DNA of 64,000 nt, from assembly GCF_014653785.1 (NCBI RefSeq), contig NZ_BNAS01000002.1, positions 283,924 to 347,923 of the forward strand. Reading direction: 5' to 3'. Of the stretch, positions 1 to 9,531 are shown piece by piece; the stretch's first letter is position 1, and each line of letters opens with the position of its first letter. This DNA is from Promicromonospora soli. GTDB lineage: Bacteria; Actinomycetota; Actinomycetes; Actinomycetales; Cellulomonadaceae. The position numbers and the translations under genes were made by a program. The notes beneath the pieces were generated by a model that was not told the DNA's origin, ran no database searches, and saw only the letters and a list, made by a program, of their open reading frames with translations.

Positions 1-795
1 GCGCTGATGGCGGCCGCGGGCCGCGACGGTGTGACCACGCTCCGGAACGCCAGCCCCAACTACATGGTCCAGGACCTGTGCTTCTACCTCGAGCAGCTGG
101 GCGTGCGGATCGAAGGCATCGGCACGACCACTCTGCGTGTCCAGGGCCGCACCAGGTTCGAGAACGACGTCGAGTACACGGTCTCCGAGGACCCGGTCGA
201 GGCGATGAGCCTCCTGACGGCCGGCATCGTGACCGGATCCGAGATCACCGTCGCGCGGGTGCCGATCGAGTTCATGGAGATCGAGCTCGCCACGCTCGCC
301 GAGATGGGCCAGGAGTACACCTTGAGCCCGGAGTACGTGGCCTACAACGGGCGCACCCGGCTGGTCGACGTCACCGTCCACCCGAGTGAGCTGCGCGCGC
401 CGATCGACAAGATCCACTCGATGCCGTTCCCCGGCCTGAACATCGACAACCTGCCGTTCTTCGCCGTGATCGCGGCTCGTGCAACCGGCAGCACGCTCAT
501 CCACGACTGGGTCTACGAGAACCGGGCCATCCATCTCACCGACCTCACCCGCCTCGGCGCGGACGTGCGACTCATGGACGCCCACCGGCTCCAGGTCAAC
601 GGCCCGACGCGCTGGCGCGGCGCCGAGGTGAGCTGCCCGCCGGCCCTGCGGCCGGCCGTGGTCATCCTCCTCGGGATGCTCGCGTCCACCGGGACGTCGG
701 TACTGCGCGACGTCGACATCATCGCCCGCGGTTACGAGCAGCTGGCCGAACGCCTCATCGAGCTCGGCGCGCGGATCGAGACCTTCCGCGACTGA
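1..795 (+). CDS. MurA-like enolpyruvyl transferase, C-terminal part (5' end outside window)
   Basis: The reading frame is open from base 1 and ends at 793-795, so only the last ~264 residues are present; MurA is about 420 residues. MurA transfers enolpyruvate from PEP to UDP-N-acetylglucosamine, the first committed step of peptidoglycan synthesis in the cytoplasm. Family features seen are the alternating EPT-synthase strands, the VYENR segment and the IIARGYEQLAERL C-terminal signature. The loop that in MurA carries the FPTDMQ motif with its catalytic Asp reads FPGLNIDNLPFF here, and VFENRFMH is VYENRAIH. It is therefore probably the divergent actinobacterial MurA paralogue rather than the housekeeping enzyme; its substrate cannot be fixed from sequence. 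Confidence 0.8.
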   Translation, partial: ALMAAAGRDGVTTLRNASPNYMVQDLCFYLEQLGVRIEGIGTTTLRVQGRTRFENDVEYTVSEDPVEAMSLLTAGIVTGSEITVARVPIEFMEIELATLAEMGQEYTLSPEYVAYNGRTRLVDVTVHPSELRAPIDKIHSMPFPGLNIDNLPFFAVIAARATGSTLIHDWVYENRAIHLTDLTRLGADVRLMDAHRLQVNGPTRWRGAEVSCPPALRPAVVILLGMLASTGTSVLRDVDIIARGYEQLAERLIELGARIETFRD

Positions 796-822
796 GCTGG
801 TCCGCCGGCCGCTGACCGACCG

Positions 823-866
823 CCAGCTGACCGGGGCGACTCATGTGGGTCGCTCCGGTCAGCTGG
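823..866. terminator. Hairpin between convergent genes
   Basis: Eighteen-base arms at 823-840 and 849-866 pair with one G-T mismatch around an 8-base loop. The hairpin lies 27 bases after the MurA-like stop and 57 bases from the stop of the convergent minus-strand gene. There is no T tract, so it is called from symmetry and position only. Confidence 0.6.
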
Positions 867-923
867 CCGAGCCCGATCTTGAGGACGGGATCCGACGTCC
901 GCGGACAGTCGGGCCAGGCACGT

Positions 924-3233
924 TCAACGGATCACGCTGGTCGGCTCAGCCGTGACGGTCTTGGTCGTGTAGCCCGCGCGCAAGCCCGTCACGGTCACGA
1001 CGATCCGCTTGCCCCTCGCGGAGGCCGGCACCCTGAACAGATAGTCCGTGGCCCCCCTGACCGCGACGCCGCCGACCTTCCACTGGTACCTCACCGTCGT
1101 CGGCTGCGGAGACCACGTGCCGCGAACCACCCTCAACGTGGAGCCCACGCTCGCGGTACCCGTGATCGTGGGACGAGGCGCGACAAACACGCCCGCCCGC
1201 ACCGCCTCCGTCGCGGGGCTCACGAGGGTCTTGGTCGCGTAGCCCACCTTGGAGCCCGTGATCGCGACGGTGACCCGCTTGCCCCTGGCCGACGCCGGGA
1301 CCGTCCAGGTCTTCGAGGTCGCACCGGAGACGGCGTTGCCGTCGAGGCGCCACTGGTACTTGACCGTCGTGGGCGTCGGCGCCCAGGTCCACCGGTTTGC
1401 CGTGAGGGTCTTACCGACCTGGACAGTGCCCGAGATGGAGGGGGACCGGGAGGCCACGAAGTTCGTCCCGACGGTCAGCGTTCCTCGCCACTGCGCCGGA
1501 GCGGTCGGGGCGTACCAACCATAGAATCGGCTCTCGGGGATGTACTTCGCCTTGATGGCGTACTGCCCGTCCGGCAAGGCATTCGAGTCGATGTCCACCA
1601 CGACAGGATCGGTCGATTCCACACTTACATAGCCAAGGTTCACGTCGTCGTCCGTGTATCCGAGGTCATCGTCATCTTCTCCAATGACCGCTCGCAGCAA
1701 GACCTCGCCGGCGGGAACCGTCTCGTCCTCAACGTTCACGATGAAGGACGCAGTGACCTCAGTACCCGGTGCATAGTTCGCCGGCACGCTTGCCGTAAGC
1801 TGCGTAGCTGCCGGCGGGAGCACCTCGAACGTCGCTGTCGTGTAGGTGAACCGGCCGACCGGGCTGATGAAACCGAAGCCGAACTTACGAGTACCAGGTC
1901 CCTGGATCGAGCTCGCGATGCTTTCGTCCGTCTCGATCCGGATGGTGCCTACGCCATCCGACACCACGAACGCGCACAGTGCGTCCGTGCTCTCGCTGTA
2001 GTCCACGAGACAGAGTTTCCCGTTCGGACGATAGACGCCGTCGAGCGCAACCTCGACCCTTGCGTTCACCGGCTGACCGATCCGCACGCTCTCCGGAACG
2101 GTTACGTCGATGCTTAGATCCAGGACTTCATGTGCCCAGATGGCGTACGTGCTACCCCACGAGTCTTCGCTGACCGCGATGAATCGATCTGTTCCCACAG
2201 GTAAGTCGGGCATTGTGAGCGGCTTGCCCCACGTCGTCAAAGAGCCGTCGCTCAGGATGTATGCGCCGGTCCTGGCTCCCGCTGAGAGCCCGACGACCGA
2301 AGACCCATCCGGCGGCTGCGGCGGAACCAGGCTGGTGGAGCCGAACGACATGACCGCACCTGTGGTCGAGGCGGCCAGTCCGTAGACCCGGCCGGCGTCG
2401 ACACCCACGTATGTCGAGCCACTCGGAGCAGCATGGACTTCGCCGACGTAGGGGTCTGGGCCTTCTGCGTAACCGCACGTCACGACAGCGCCATCAGATC
2501 GGAGCGCCATCCAGCTCCCGCCCGCCGCGCTGATCGCCGTGTACCGAGTCCCGCCAGCCGGCACCCAGTGGTCCAGGCACTTGAGCCGCGGCCTGTCGAC
2601 GGGCTTGGCGAAACCGACAACCTCTCCGTTACCGCGGAGCGCATAGACGAGGCCGTCGCCGGCAGCGACGGCGGAGTAGCCAAGATCCTGCGGATCCTCG
2701 GGGAGAATCTGCTGCCACTCCCAGTAGGCGGTGGTGAGATCGCCGTCACCCGTGACAACGAACGCGGACCCGAAGCTCGAGCTGCCTGCCATGCTGAGTA
2801 CGTCGCTCTCTGCCGGCACGTCCGGCATCCAGTTGCCGCCATCGTCGAACTGTTCGATCGAGCCATCGCTCCGGTAGACCGCCGCGATCCGGGAGAACGA
2901 CACGAATGCCGTGTCCAGCACACCGTCCTCGACGCTCATCTCACCAGAGAACGGATACCCGCCGCCCTTCGTCATCGAGTACGACGGGCCTTCGATGGAG
3001 AACGGATCGAGCTGGATGAGGCGCCCGCCAACCGGTGCCGGGGTGCCCTCCTGGACGAAGCTGTCGATGTACGTGTTCTCCATTGCCTGGGTGTCAGCAG
3101 GTTCGCTTGGTGAGACATCCTGCGCAATCGCCGTGGACGGGAACATTGCTGCAATGAGCGCACCCGTTATTGCTCCGGCAAGGACGCCTCGCGTCGTCGC
3201 ACGGTGTGAAGCCCTGTTGTCCGTAGCGTGCAT
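924..3233 (-). CDS. Secreted RCC1-like / Ig-like repeat protein
   Basis: A 769-residue exported protein. The N terminus is a signal peptide: basic start, hydrophobic stretch around residues 17-33, cleavage probably after STAIA. Residues ~50-370 hold degenerate RCC1/BLIP-II-type repeats seen as repeated 'aiSAGG.wmaLRsDGaVvtcG' units, a likely beta-propeller. Residues ~600-769 hold two Ig-like repeats of the actinobacterial type (W.P.PTTV.YQW...G..V.GAT....VPAS..GK...V.VTG...GY.TKT). An AGGAA ribosome site precedes the ATG. It is a paralogue of the next gene upstream and nearly identical to it in one Ig repeat. There is no catalytic motif or LPXTG anchor. A role in surface binding or adhesion is an inference only. 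Confidence 0.8.
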   Translation of the reverse strand: MHATDNRASHRATTRGVLAGAITGALIAAMFPSTAIAQDVSPSEPADTQAMENTYIDSFVQEGTPAPVGGRLIQLDPFSIEGPSYSMTKGGGYPFSGEMSVEDGVLDTAFVSFSRIAAVYRSDGSIEQFDDGGNWMPDVPAESDVLSMAGSSSFGSAFVVTGDGDLTTAYWEWQQILPEDPQDLGYSAVAAGDGLVYALRGNGEVVGFAKPVDRPRLKCLDHWVPAGGTRYTAISAAGGSWMALRSDGAVVTCGYAEGPDPYVGEVHAAPSGSTYVGVDAGRVYGLAASTTGAVMSFGSTSLVPPQPPDGSSVVGLSAGARTGAYILSDGSLTTWGKPLTMPDLPVGTDRFIAVSEDSWGSTYAIWAHEVLDLSIDVTVPESVRIGQPVNARVEVALDGVYRPNGKLCLVDYSESTDALCAFVVSDGVGTIRIETDESIASSIQGPGTRKFGFGFISPVGRFTYTTATFEVLPPAATQLTASVPANYAPGTEVTASFIVNVEDETVPAGEVLLRAVIGEDDDDLGYTDDDVNLGYVSVESTDPVVVDIDSNALPDGQYAIKAKYIPESRFYGWYAPTAPAQWRGTLTVGTNFVASRSPSISGTVQVGKTLTANRWTWAPTPTTVKYQWRLDGNAVSGATSKTWTVPASARGKRVTVAITGSKVGYATKTLVSPATEAVRAGVFVAPRPTITGTASVGSTLRVVRGTWSPQPTTVRYQWKVGGVAVRGATDYLFRVPASARGKRIVVTVTGLRAGYTTKTVTAEPTSVIR
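1286..1430. repeat. 145-bp tract shared with paralogue (copy 1)
   Basis: These 145 bases, which encode one Ig-like repeat, read identically to 3645-3789 in the neighbouring paralogue. The surrounding repeats of the two genes are clearly diverged, so recent duplication or gene conversion of this unit is likely. Confidence 0.8.
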
Positions 3234-3282
3234 AGAGTTTCCTAGCTGGTGAGGGACTACCTGAAGAATTGCGGGGAGTTCG

Positions 3283-6200
3283 TCAGCGGACCATGCTGGT
3301 CAACGCGCTGGTCACCGTCTTCGTCACGTAACCCGTCCGCGAGCCGGTGACCACGACGGCAACCCGCTTGCCCTTGGCCGAGGTCGGCACCTTGAACCAG
3401 TAGTTGGTCGCCCCCTTGACCGCGACACCGCCGACCTTCCACTGGTACTTCACCGTGGACGGCTGCGGGGTCCACGTGCCGCGCACGGCCTTGAGCGTGG
3501 AGCCGACCTTGACCGTGCCCGTGACCGTCGGCTTCGGCGCGACGAACGCGCCGGCCTTGACAGCCGCTGTTGTGGGACTGACGAGGGTCTTCGTCGTGTA
3601 GCCCGTCCTCGCTCCGGTGATCGCGACGGAGACCTTCTTGCCCTTGGCCGACGCCGGGACCGTCCAGGTCTTCGAGGTCGCACCGGAGACGGCGTTGCCG
3701 TCGAGGCGCCACTGGTACTTGACCGTCGTGGGCGTCGGCGCCCAGGTCCACCGGTTTGCCGTGAGGGTCTTACCGACCTGGACAGTGCCGGAGACGGACG
3801 GCAACCTCGATGGGGCAAACACCCCAAGGACTGGCACCGTCTGGGTGCTCGTTCGCGTCAGGTTCGTGTAGTTCGCACGAGCTCCGGTCACGGCCACGCT
3901 GATCCGCTTGCCCAGCGCTGACTCAGGAACAGTGAGACTCGACGTCGTGGCGCCGGCGATCGGTACGCCGTCGGCCATCCACACATAAGTCATCGAAGAA
4001 GGGACCGGCGTCCACGTTCCTCGGTTCGCGGTGAGCGTTGCGCCGACCTGGGCTGTCCCGACGACCGTGACGGCAGGAGCGGAGAAAGCTGCTCGAGCCA
4101 CCTCGATCTGCTGGGAAACAGCAGACGGCTTCAGCCGATCCGATCCGAGGTAAGAGATCTCAAGCTGATGCGTACCCGCCGACACGCCGCTCAGCAGCAC
4201 CGGAACGGACACGCCCACGCCGGAAGTATCAGTACGGTCGCGCACGACGTCAGCGCGACCAACTTCCACACCATCGATCTTGGCCACGAGCTCACCTTCG
4301 ACATCAGTGATGGTGCTGGGGACGACCGCGACGCTGACCGACGTGTCTCGGCCGTACTCGAACCCGTTGGAGGTGGCGACACGCGTCGAGGTAGGAGCCT
4401 TGCGGATCGTCAGTGTCCCGGTCCACTGGGAAGGCAGCGTCTCACCTGTGGGATGAGCAAGGTCCCAGTCGTGTGTCGGGACCCAGGCGACGGTGACCGG
4501 GTACTCACCGGGTGGCATCTCGTCCAAGTACACGTACACCGAGTCGGTCAGAACGCCCGATTCGTCGTCCCAGAGCTGTCCGGATGAACCCAGCACCGTT
4601 CCGTCCGCGGCACGGATCTCGAAGCTGCCAACCCCCAGACGTGAGCCATCGCGGGTCCTGACCGAGACATCGACATCGAGCAGCGCGCTGTAGTCCGCGT
4701 AGTCGACGACCAGTTCGGACTCTGCGGTCGTCACTGTTTCTGGCGTGGGCAGGACCGTCACCCTACCCACCCACGATGTCGAAGCAGCCGGCCCCTCGGA
4801 CAGATAGTCGACACGAACCCGCTGGTTGCCACCGACGGGAAGAACGCTCGTATCGATCTTCAGGCGCCCCAGATAGGAGCTTGTGCTCAGTGCCTCACCG
4901 GTGGCCTCGGCGATCACCCTGAGCGAGCCGCCCTCGGTCGAGGCACCGCCTTCGGCCGTCACGTGGGTCTGCACGTAGACACCGGACTCACCCACACGCC
5001 AAGACTCGGGCATGTCGACAGTGAGCGTTGAAGGCTGCTGCGGACGCACGACGAAGTCGACGGGGAGCTCGGTCGTCGTGAACGGCGGACCGTCGAACCT
5101 GAGCATCCTGTGGTAGGTGCCCTCGGGGTACGCCTTGAAGCTGAACGTCACACGACCGTCCACGACACGCTGCGGAGCGTCCTCCCACCACGTCGTACCG
5201 TCGTCGAGCAAGTAACCGAGTCGCACCACGCCCGTCGGAGAGACCTGCCCCGCCATGACCCTGACCTCGACGTCCGTCCGCTCGTTGTAGTTCACGGTGG
5301 TGGACGACGTGACCTCCATCTCGACCGAGACGGGGTTGCCCCTTCGGATCAGCCACTTCTCCGAGCTCGAGCTCGAGAGGGCGGCGAAGCCCGGCACACC
5401 CGGGATCTCGGGCGGCAGATCGGATTCCGCACCGCCCCAGGTCATGACCGTTCCGTCGTCGAGCACCGCAGCCCCGCCAGGAATTGGCTCCCCGTTGGTG
5501 GAGCGCTCGTACGCCGCCAACCCGACGACGGTTCGTCCCAGCGGCACCTGGGCGGGCGCAGGAGCGAAGCCGAATGCGGTGATCGCGCCGTCGTCGCGTG
5601 CCGCATAGCCATAGTTCCGAGTGGTGTCGTTGGCGCCCCGGGTGACCTTGACACCCGTGTATCGAGTCCCGACGTCCGGCACGAGCACCTCGGCGGCCGA
5701 GCTGCCCCAGAAGCAGTACACGACTGCGCCATCGGAACGCAGAGCGGCCCAGCTGAGATGGTCGACGTTGATCGCGGTGTACTTGAGACCTGCCGGGGGA
5801 GAGAACGCGTCAGCGCAGGTCAAAGGAAGTGAACTACTCCAACCTGCCTTGAAACCTACGATCTGACCGTCAGAACGGACCGCATACGCACCGGCAAGGC
5901 CGGCGTCAACCGCGACATAGGACATCCCAGCGGGTAAGGCTGGGATCTGCGGGACGGGCACCGTCCCCCGAAGGACCGTGATGAGCTCGCCGTCTGACCG
6001 AAGAAGGAAGCTCGCGCCGCTCTCGCCGGCGGAGACTGCCGTGTACTCGAGGCCGTCGGGAAGCGCAGGGATCACCGGCTGGGAGAATCGATCATCGTCC
6101 ACCATGCCGACGACCTGGCCGTCACTGCGCAGCATCATCGCCAGACCAGCGGAGCCCGCGCTGCCCGTCGAGATCGCTGTGTGCGTCACACCGGAAGGCA

Positions 6201-6453
6201 GCTCCCATGCGTACCTGGTGTCGCCCTCGCCCCTGAGTCCGAGACCGGCTCCCCAGGGCACCGCCTGGCCGCCGACCTCGACCGGGGTGCCCTCCTGAAC
6301 GAACCGGGGCGCATCCGCAGAAGGAGCCACTACGACAGGTACGGCCGTCGCCCCGGGTCCCAGCCCGACGACCAGGGCACTTGTCGCGCCGAAGGCAACA
6401 AGTGACGAGAGCGCCCGTCGCGACAGCGACGGGCCTTCGAACGAGCGTGACAT
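3283..6453 (-). CDS. Secreted RCC1-like / multi-Ig repeat protein
   Basis: A 1056-residue paralogue of the preceding gene. The start at 6453 is chosen because GGAG lies 8 bases upstream and the signal peptide (RRALSSLVAFGATSALVVG, cleavage near ATAVP) follows directly; a TTG at 6513 would add 20 unlikely residues. Residues ~50-380 are RCC1-like repeats with recurrent LRSDGqvvg units. The middle (~390-780) is a series of beta-rich Ig-like modules. The C-terminal ~270 residues contain three Ig repeats of the W.P.P..V.YQW type. The gene has no sortase motif. The two paralogues lie 49 bases apart on one strand and may be co-transcribed. The function is unknown, with surface or extracellular binding the reasonable guess. 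Confidence 0.78.
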   Translation of the reverse strand: MSRSFEGPSLSRRALSSLVAFGATSALVVGLGPGATAVPVVVAPSADAPRFVQEGTPVEVGGQAVPWGAGLGLRGEGDTRYAWELPSGVTHTAISTGSAGSAGLAMMLRSDGQVVGMVDDDRFSQPVIPALPDGLEYTAVSAGESGASFLLRSDGELITVLRGTVPVPQIPALPAGMSYVAVDAGLAGAYAVRSDGQIVGFKAGWSSSLPLTCADAFSPPAGLKYTAINVDHLSWAALRSDGAVVYCFWGSSAAEVLVPDVGTRYTGVKVTRGANDTTRNYGYAARDDGAITAFGFAPAPAQVPLGRTVVGLAAYERSTNGEPIPGGAAVLDDGTVMTWGGAESDLPPEIPGVPGFAALSSSSSEKWLIRRGNPVSVEMEVTSSTTVNYNERTDVEVRVMAGQVSPTGVVRLGYLLDDGTTWWEDAPQRVVDGRVTFSFKAYPEGTYHRMLRFDGPPFTTTELPVDFVVRPQQPSTLTVDMPESWRVGESGVYVQTHVTAEGGASTEGGSLRVIAEATGEALSTSSYLGRLKIDTSVLPVGGNQRVRVDYLSEGPAASTSWVGRVTVLPTPETVTTAESELVVDYADYSALLDVDVSVRTRDGSRLGVGSFEIRAADGTVLGSSGQLWDDESGVLTDSVYVYLDEMPPGEYPVTVAWVPTHDWDLAHPTGETLPSQWTGTLTIRKAPTSTRVATSNGFEYGRDTSVSVAVVPSTITDVEGELVAKIDGVEVGRADVVRDRTDTSGVGVSVPVLLSGVSAGTHQLEISYLGSDRLKPSAVSQQIEVARAAFSAPAVTVVGTAQVGATLTANRGTWTPVPSSMTYVWMADGVPIAGATTSSLTVPESALGKRISVAVTGARANYTNLTRTSTQTVPVLGVFAPSRLPSVSGTVQVGKTLTANRWTWAPTPTTVKYQWRLDGNAVSGATSKTWTVPASAKGKKVSVAITGARTGYTTKTLVSPTTAAVKAGAFVAPKPTVTGTVKVGSTLKAVRGTWTPQPSTVKYQWKVGGVAVKGATNYWFKVPTSAKGKRVAVVVTGSRTGYVTKTVTSALTSMVR
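3645..3789. repeat. 145-bp tract shared with paralogue (copy 2)
   Basis: This is identical to 1286-1430. It covers the middle Ig-like repeat of the C-terminal series. Confidence 0.8.
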
Positions 6454-6656
6454 GACTGCACTCCGAGGATGTACGTGAGGGGTGCTCGGAATGTATCGGC
6501 TGAGAAGCCGCAAAACCGTCGAGGACGGGTGAATCAGCGGGTGAAGTGGGTCGCCCTCAACGGAGCATCATCGGGACCCGGCCCCACACGCCCCTTGAAC
6601 GGCACCGGATACGAACCGGTCTACGCGCCGCCGCACCCCGGTGCGACACTGTCCGC

Positions 6657-9287
6657 GTGCCCGACGTCTCCACCCACCCCCTCCTCGAGGTGCTCCTCGC
6701 GGGTGAAGCGCGCGCCGGCCGGCTGACGGCGTCGCGCATCTTCCCGGAGCGCACGGCGGAGCACGCGGCCTGGCCCCGCTGGGCCGACGCGACGGTGGTG
6801 CAGGGGTACCGGCGGCTCGGCGTCGACCGGCCGTGGACGCACCAGGCCGTGGCCGCCGACCTCGTCCACCAGGGCCGGCACACTGCCCTGGCCACGTCGA
6901 CGGGGTCGGGCAAGTCGCTCGCGTTCTGGCTCCCCGCGCTGTCCGCGGTCCGGTCCGCTGCCGCCGCCGCGGCGCTCGACCCGGGGAACATCGAGTCGGC
7001 GCACGTCCGCCCCACGACCATCTACCTCAGCCCCACCAAGGCGCTGGCCGCGGACCAGCTCAACGCGCTCGAACGAATCCTCGAGGCGGCCGGCACGCGG
7101 GACGTCCGTGTCGCCACGTGCGACGGCGACACCTCGCGCGAGGAGCGCTCCTGGGTGCAGGACCACGCCGACGTCGTCCTCACCAACCCCGACTTTCTGC
7201 ACTACGCCCTGCTGCCGAACCATCGGCGCTGGTCGCGGTTGTTGAAGGGGCTGCGGTACGTAGTCGTCGACGAGGGGCACGCCTACCGTGGCGTCTTCGG
7301 CGCGCACGTCTCGCTGGTGCTGCGGCGGCTCGCGCGTCTCTCGGCGCGGTACGGAGAGGGCTCGCCCACGTTCGTCGTCGCCTCGGCGACGACGGCGGAG
7401 CCAGCAGTCAGCGCGGCGCGCCTCATCGGCGTGCGGCCCGACGACGTCGCCGCCGTCACCGAGGACGCCTCACCCTCCGGACGCCGCACCGTTGTGTTGT
7501 GGCAGCCGCCGGAGATCGTGGGCTGGCGCCCGCCCGCCGACGTCGGCCCCGGCGCCGAGGTCGGTGCTTCGCATCGAGATCGGCCCACCGATGGACCGAT
7601 CTCGATGCGACCTGCCGATCTCGCCGAGCCGGATCCCTGGGCCCTGCCCGCTGCCGAGCCGGATCCCGAGGCCGACGCCGTCGCCACCGAGGCCCCGCCG
7701 GAGCACCCTCGCCGGTCGGCGACCGCCGAGGTCGCCGACCTGCTCGCCGACCTCGCGGCGGCCGGCGCCCGGACCCTCGCGTTCACCCGGTCGCGGCGCG
7801 GCGCGGAGTCGGTGGCCCAGCAGGCCCGCGACCACTTGCGCCACGCGGCGCCCGACGCCGCCCGCAGGATCGCGGCGTACCGCGGCGGCTACCTGCCGGA
7901 GGAACGCCGCGAGCTGGAGCAGGCGCTCCGCACGGGTGACCTCCTCGGCCTGGCGACGACCAACGCGCTCGAGCTCGGTGTGGACATCTCCGGCCTCGAC
8001 GCGGTGCTCATCGCAGGGTGGCCGGGCACTCGCATGTCGCTGTGGCAGCAGGCGGGCCGCGCCGGGCGGGCCGGTGCGGACGGCCTGGTCGCGTTCGTAG
8101 CGCGCGAGGACCCGCTCGACACCTATCTCGTGACCCACCCCGAGGCGGTGTTCGACGCCCCGCTCGAGGCCACAGTGTTCGACCCTGCGAACCCGCACGT
8201 GCTTGCGCCCCACCTGTGTGCGGCGGCCCAGGAGTCGCCGCTGCGGTCCGAGGACCTTGCGGCGTTCGGCGACCCCGCCCATGTGCGGGGGATCCTTGAC
8301 GTGCTGGTCGCCCGGGGTGCGCTCCGGCGTCGGACTTCGGGGTGGTACTGGACCCACCACCAGGCCGCCGCGAGCCTCACCGACCTGCGCGGCGCGGGCG
8401 GGTCGCCCGTGCGGGTGGTGGAGCAGGGGACGGGCCGGATGCTGGGGACGGTCGACGCGGCGTCCGCGGACGGCCAGGTGCACGACGGCGCCGTCTACGT
8501 GCACCAGGGCACCACCTACGTGGTGACGCACCTCGACCTGGCCGACCACACCGCAGTCGTGCAGCGGCGGCGGCTCGACTACGGGACGTGGTCGCGCTCG
8601 GTCATGTCGGTGGCGATCGAGGGCTGGGACCAACACGCCGAGGCGCCCGACGAGGCCGCCGCGCCCCGGGGCGAGGACGGCCCGGGCCACGACCTGGTGA
8701 CCCTGGAGTGGGGGCCGGTCACGTGGGGCCTCGGGCCGGTCGAGGTGACGTCGCAGGTGGTGAGCTTCCAGCGGCGGCGCATCCCGGACATGCAGGTACT
8801 GGGCACGGAACAGCTCGACCTGCCCGAGCACACCCTCGGCACCGTCGCCGTGTGGTGGTCGGTGCCCGAGTTCGTGCTGCGGGCCGCCGACATCTCCCCC
8901 GAGCAGGCGCCCGGCGCGCTGCACGCCGCGGAGCACGCGTCGATCGGGCTGCTGCCGCTCCTGGCGACGTGCGACCGCTGGGATCTCGGTGGGGTATCGA
9001 CCGAGCTGCACCCGGATACGGGCGAGGCCACCGTGTTCGTCTACGACGCGTACCCCGGCGGAGCAGGCTTCGCGGAGCGGGCCTACGACCTGGGCGCGAC
9101 GTGGCTCCGGGCCACCCGCGACGCGATAGCGGCCTGCCCCTGCGCCGACGGGTGCCCGGCATGCGTGCAGTCGCCGAAGTGCGGCTCGTACAACGCCCCG
9201 CTCGACAAGGCAGCGGCGGTGCGACTCCTGGAGGCCGTGCTCTCGCACGCGCCCCAGGGCACGCCTGACGGCAAGGCGCACGGCTAG
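6657..9287 (+). CDS. DEAD/DEAH-box helicase with C-terminal Zn-binding MZB/DUF1998 domain (MrfA/YprA type)
   Basis: An 876-residue superfamily 2 helicase. Motif I (ATSTGSGKS) is near residue 80, motif II is DEGH near 203, motif III is SATT, and the helicase C half contains ATNALELGVDISGLDAV and QQAGRAGR. The C-terminal domain ends with the cysteine cluster CPCADGCPACVQSPKCG, which binds zinc in the MrfA family, where the B. subtilis member acts in DNA repair. The GTG at 6657 (VPDVSTHPLLE) is chosen because family members start just before this segment; an ATG at 6546 would add 37 unusual residues. In actinobacteria this gene neighbours the flp/tad cluster, as here. Its linker contains an in-frame 42-bp palindrome (separate entry). 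Confidence 0.88.
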   Translation: MPDVSTHPLLEVLLAGEARAGRLTASRIFPERTAEHAAWPRWADATVVQGYRRLGVDRPWTHQAVAADLVHQGRHTALATSTGSGKSLAFWLPALSAVRSAAAAAALDPGNIESAHVRPTTIYLSPTKALAADQLNALERILEAAGTRDVRVATCDGDTSREERSWVQDHADVVLTNPDFLHYALLPNHRRWSRLLKGLRYVVVDEGHAYRGVFGAHVSLVLRRLARLSARYGEGSPTFVVASATTAEPAVSAARLIGVRPDDVAAVTEDASPSGRRTVVLWQPPEIVGWRPPADVGPGAEVGASHRDRPTDGPISMRPADLAEPDPWALPAAEPDPEADAVATEAPPEHPRRSATAEVADLLADLAAAGARTLAFTRSRRGAESVAQQARDHLRHAAPDAARRIAAYRGGYLPEERRELEQALRTGDLLGLATTNALELGVDISGLDAVLIAGWPGTRMSLWQQAGRAGRAGADGLVAFVAREDPLDTYLVTHPEAVFDAPLEATVFDPANPHVLAPHLCAAAQESPLRSEDLAAFGDPAHVRGILDVLVARGALRRRTSGWYWTHHQAAASLTDLRGAGGSPVRVVEQGTGRMLGTVDAASADGQVHDGAVYVHQGTTYVVTHLDLADHTAVVQRRRLDYGTWSRSVMSVAIEGWDQHAEAPDEAAAPRGEDGPGHDLVTLEWGPVTWGLGPVEVTSQVVSFQRRRIPDMQVLGTEQLDLPEHTLGTVAVWWSVPEFVLRAADISPEQAPGALHAAEHASIGLLPLLATCDRWDLGGVSTELHPDTGEATVFVYDAYPGGAGFAERAYDLGATWLRATRDAIAACPCADGCPACVQSPKCGSYNAPLDKAAAVRLLEAVLSHAPQGTPDGKAHG
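7569..7610. repeat. 42-bp palindrome inside helicase gene
   Basis: Perfect 15-base arms (7569-7583 and 7596-7610) surround a 12-base loop. At 42 bp it adds exactly 14 codons, in the poorly conserved linker between the two RecA-like halves of the helicase. It looks like an inserted REP-like element tolerated in frame. Confidence 0.75.
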
Positions 9288-9294
9288 CTCTTGG

Positions 9295-9531
9295 CTATTC
9301 GCCGAGCCGCCTGAACGGTGTCGTCGAGAACACGACCTCGACGGCGACGCCGAAGTACTCCGCTATCCGCAGCGCGAGGTGCAGCGATGGGCTGTACTCG
9401 CCCCGCTCGAGATACCCGACGGTCTGGTAGTGGACCCCGAGCGCCTCGGCGAGCTCACGCCGCGAGACGCCGCGCTCGGCACGCAGCATCGCTATGCGGT
9501 TGTGGACGACGTCGGACTGCTCTGCCACCAC
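9295..9531 (-). CDS. Small XRE-family transcriptional regulator
   Basis: A 78-residue protein that is almost entirely one helix-turn-helix domain (ERGVSRRELAEALGVHYQTV, then GYLERGEYSPSL). It belongs to the short XRE group found beside ABC exporters, and its likely role is to control its own operon. The GTG start follows the permease stop directly (TGA-GTG), which indicates translational coupling, so permease and regulator are one transcript with the ATPase gene upstream. Confidence 0.85.
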   Translation of the reverse strand: MVAEQSDVVHNRIAMLRAERGVSRRELAEALGVHYQTVGYLERGEYSPSLHLALRIAEYFGVAVEVVFSTTPFRRLGE

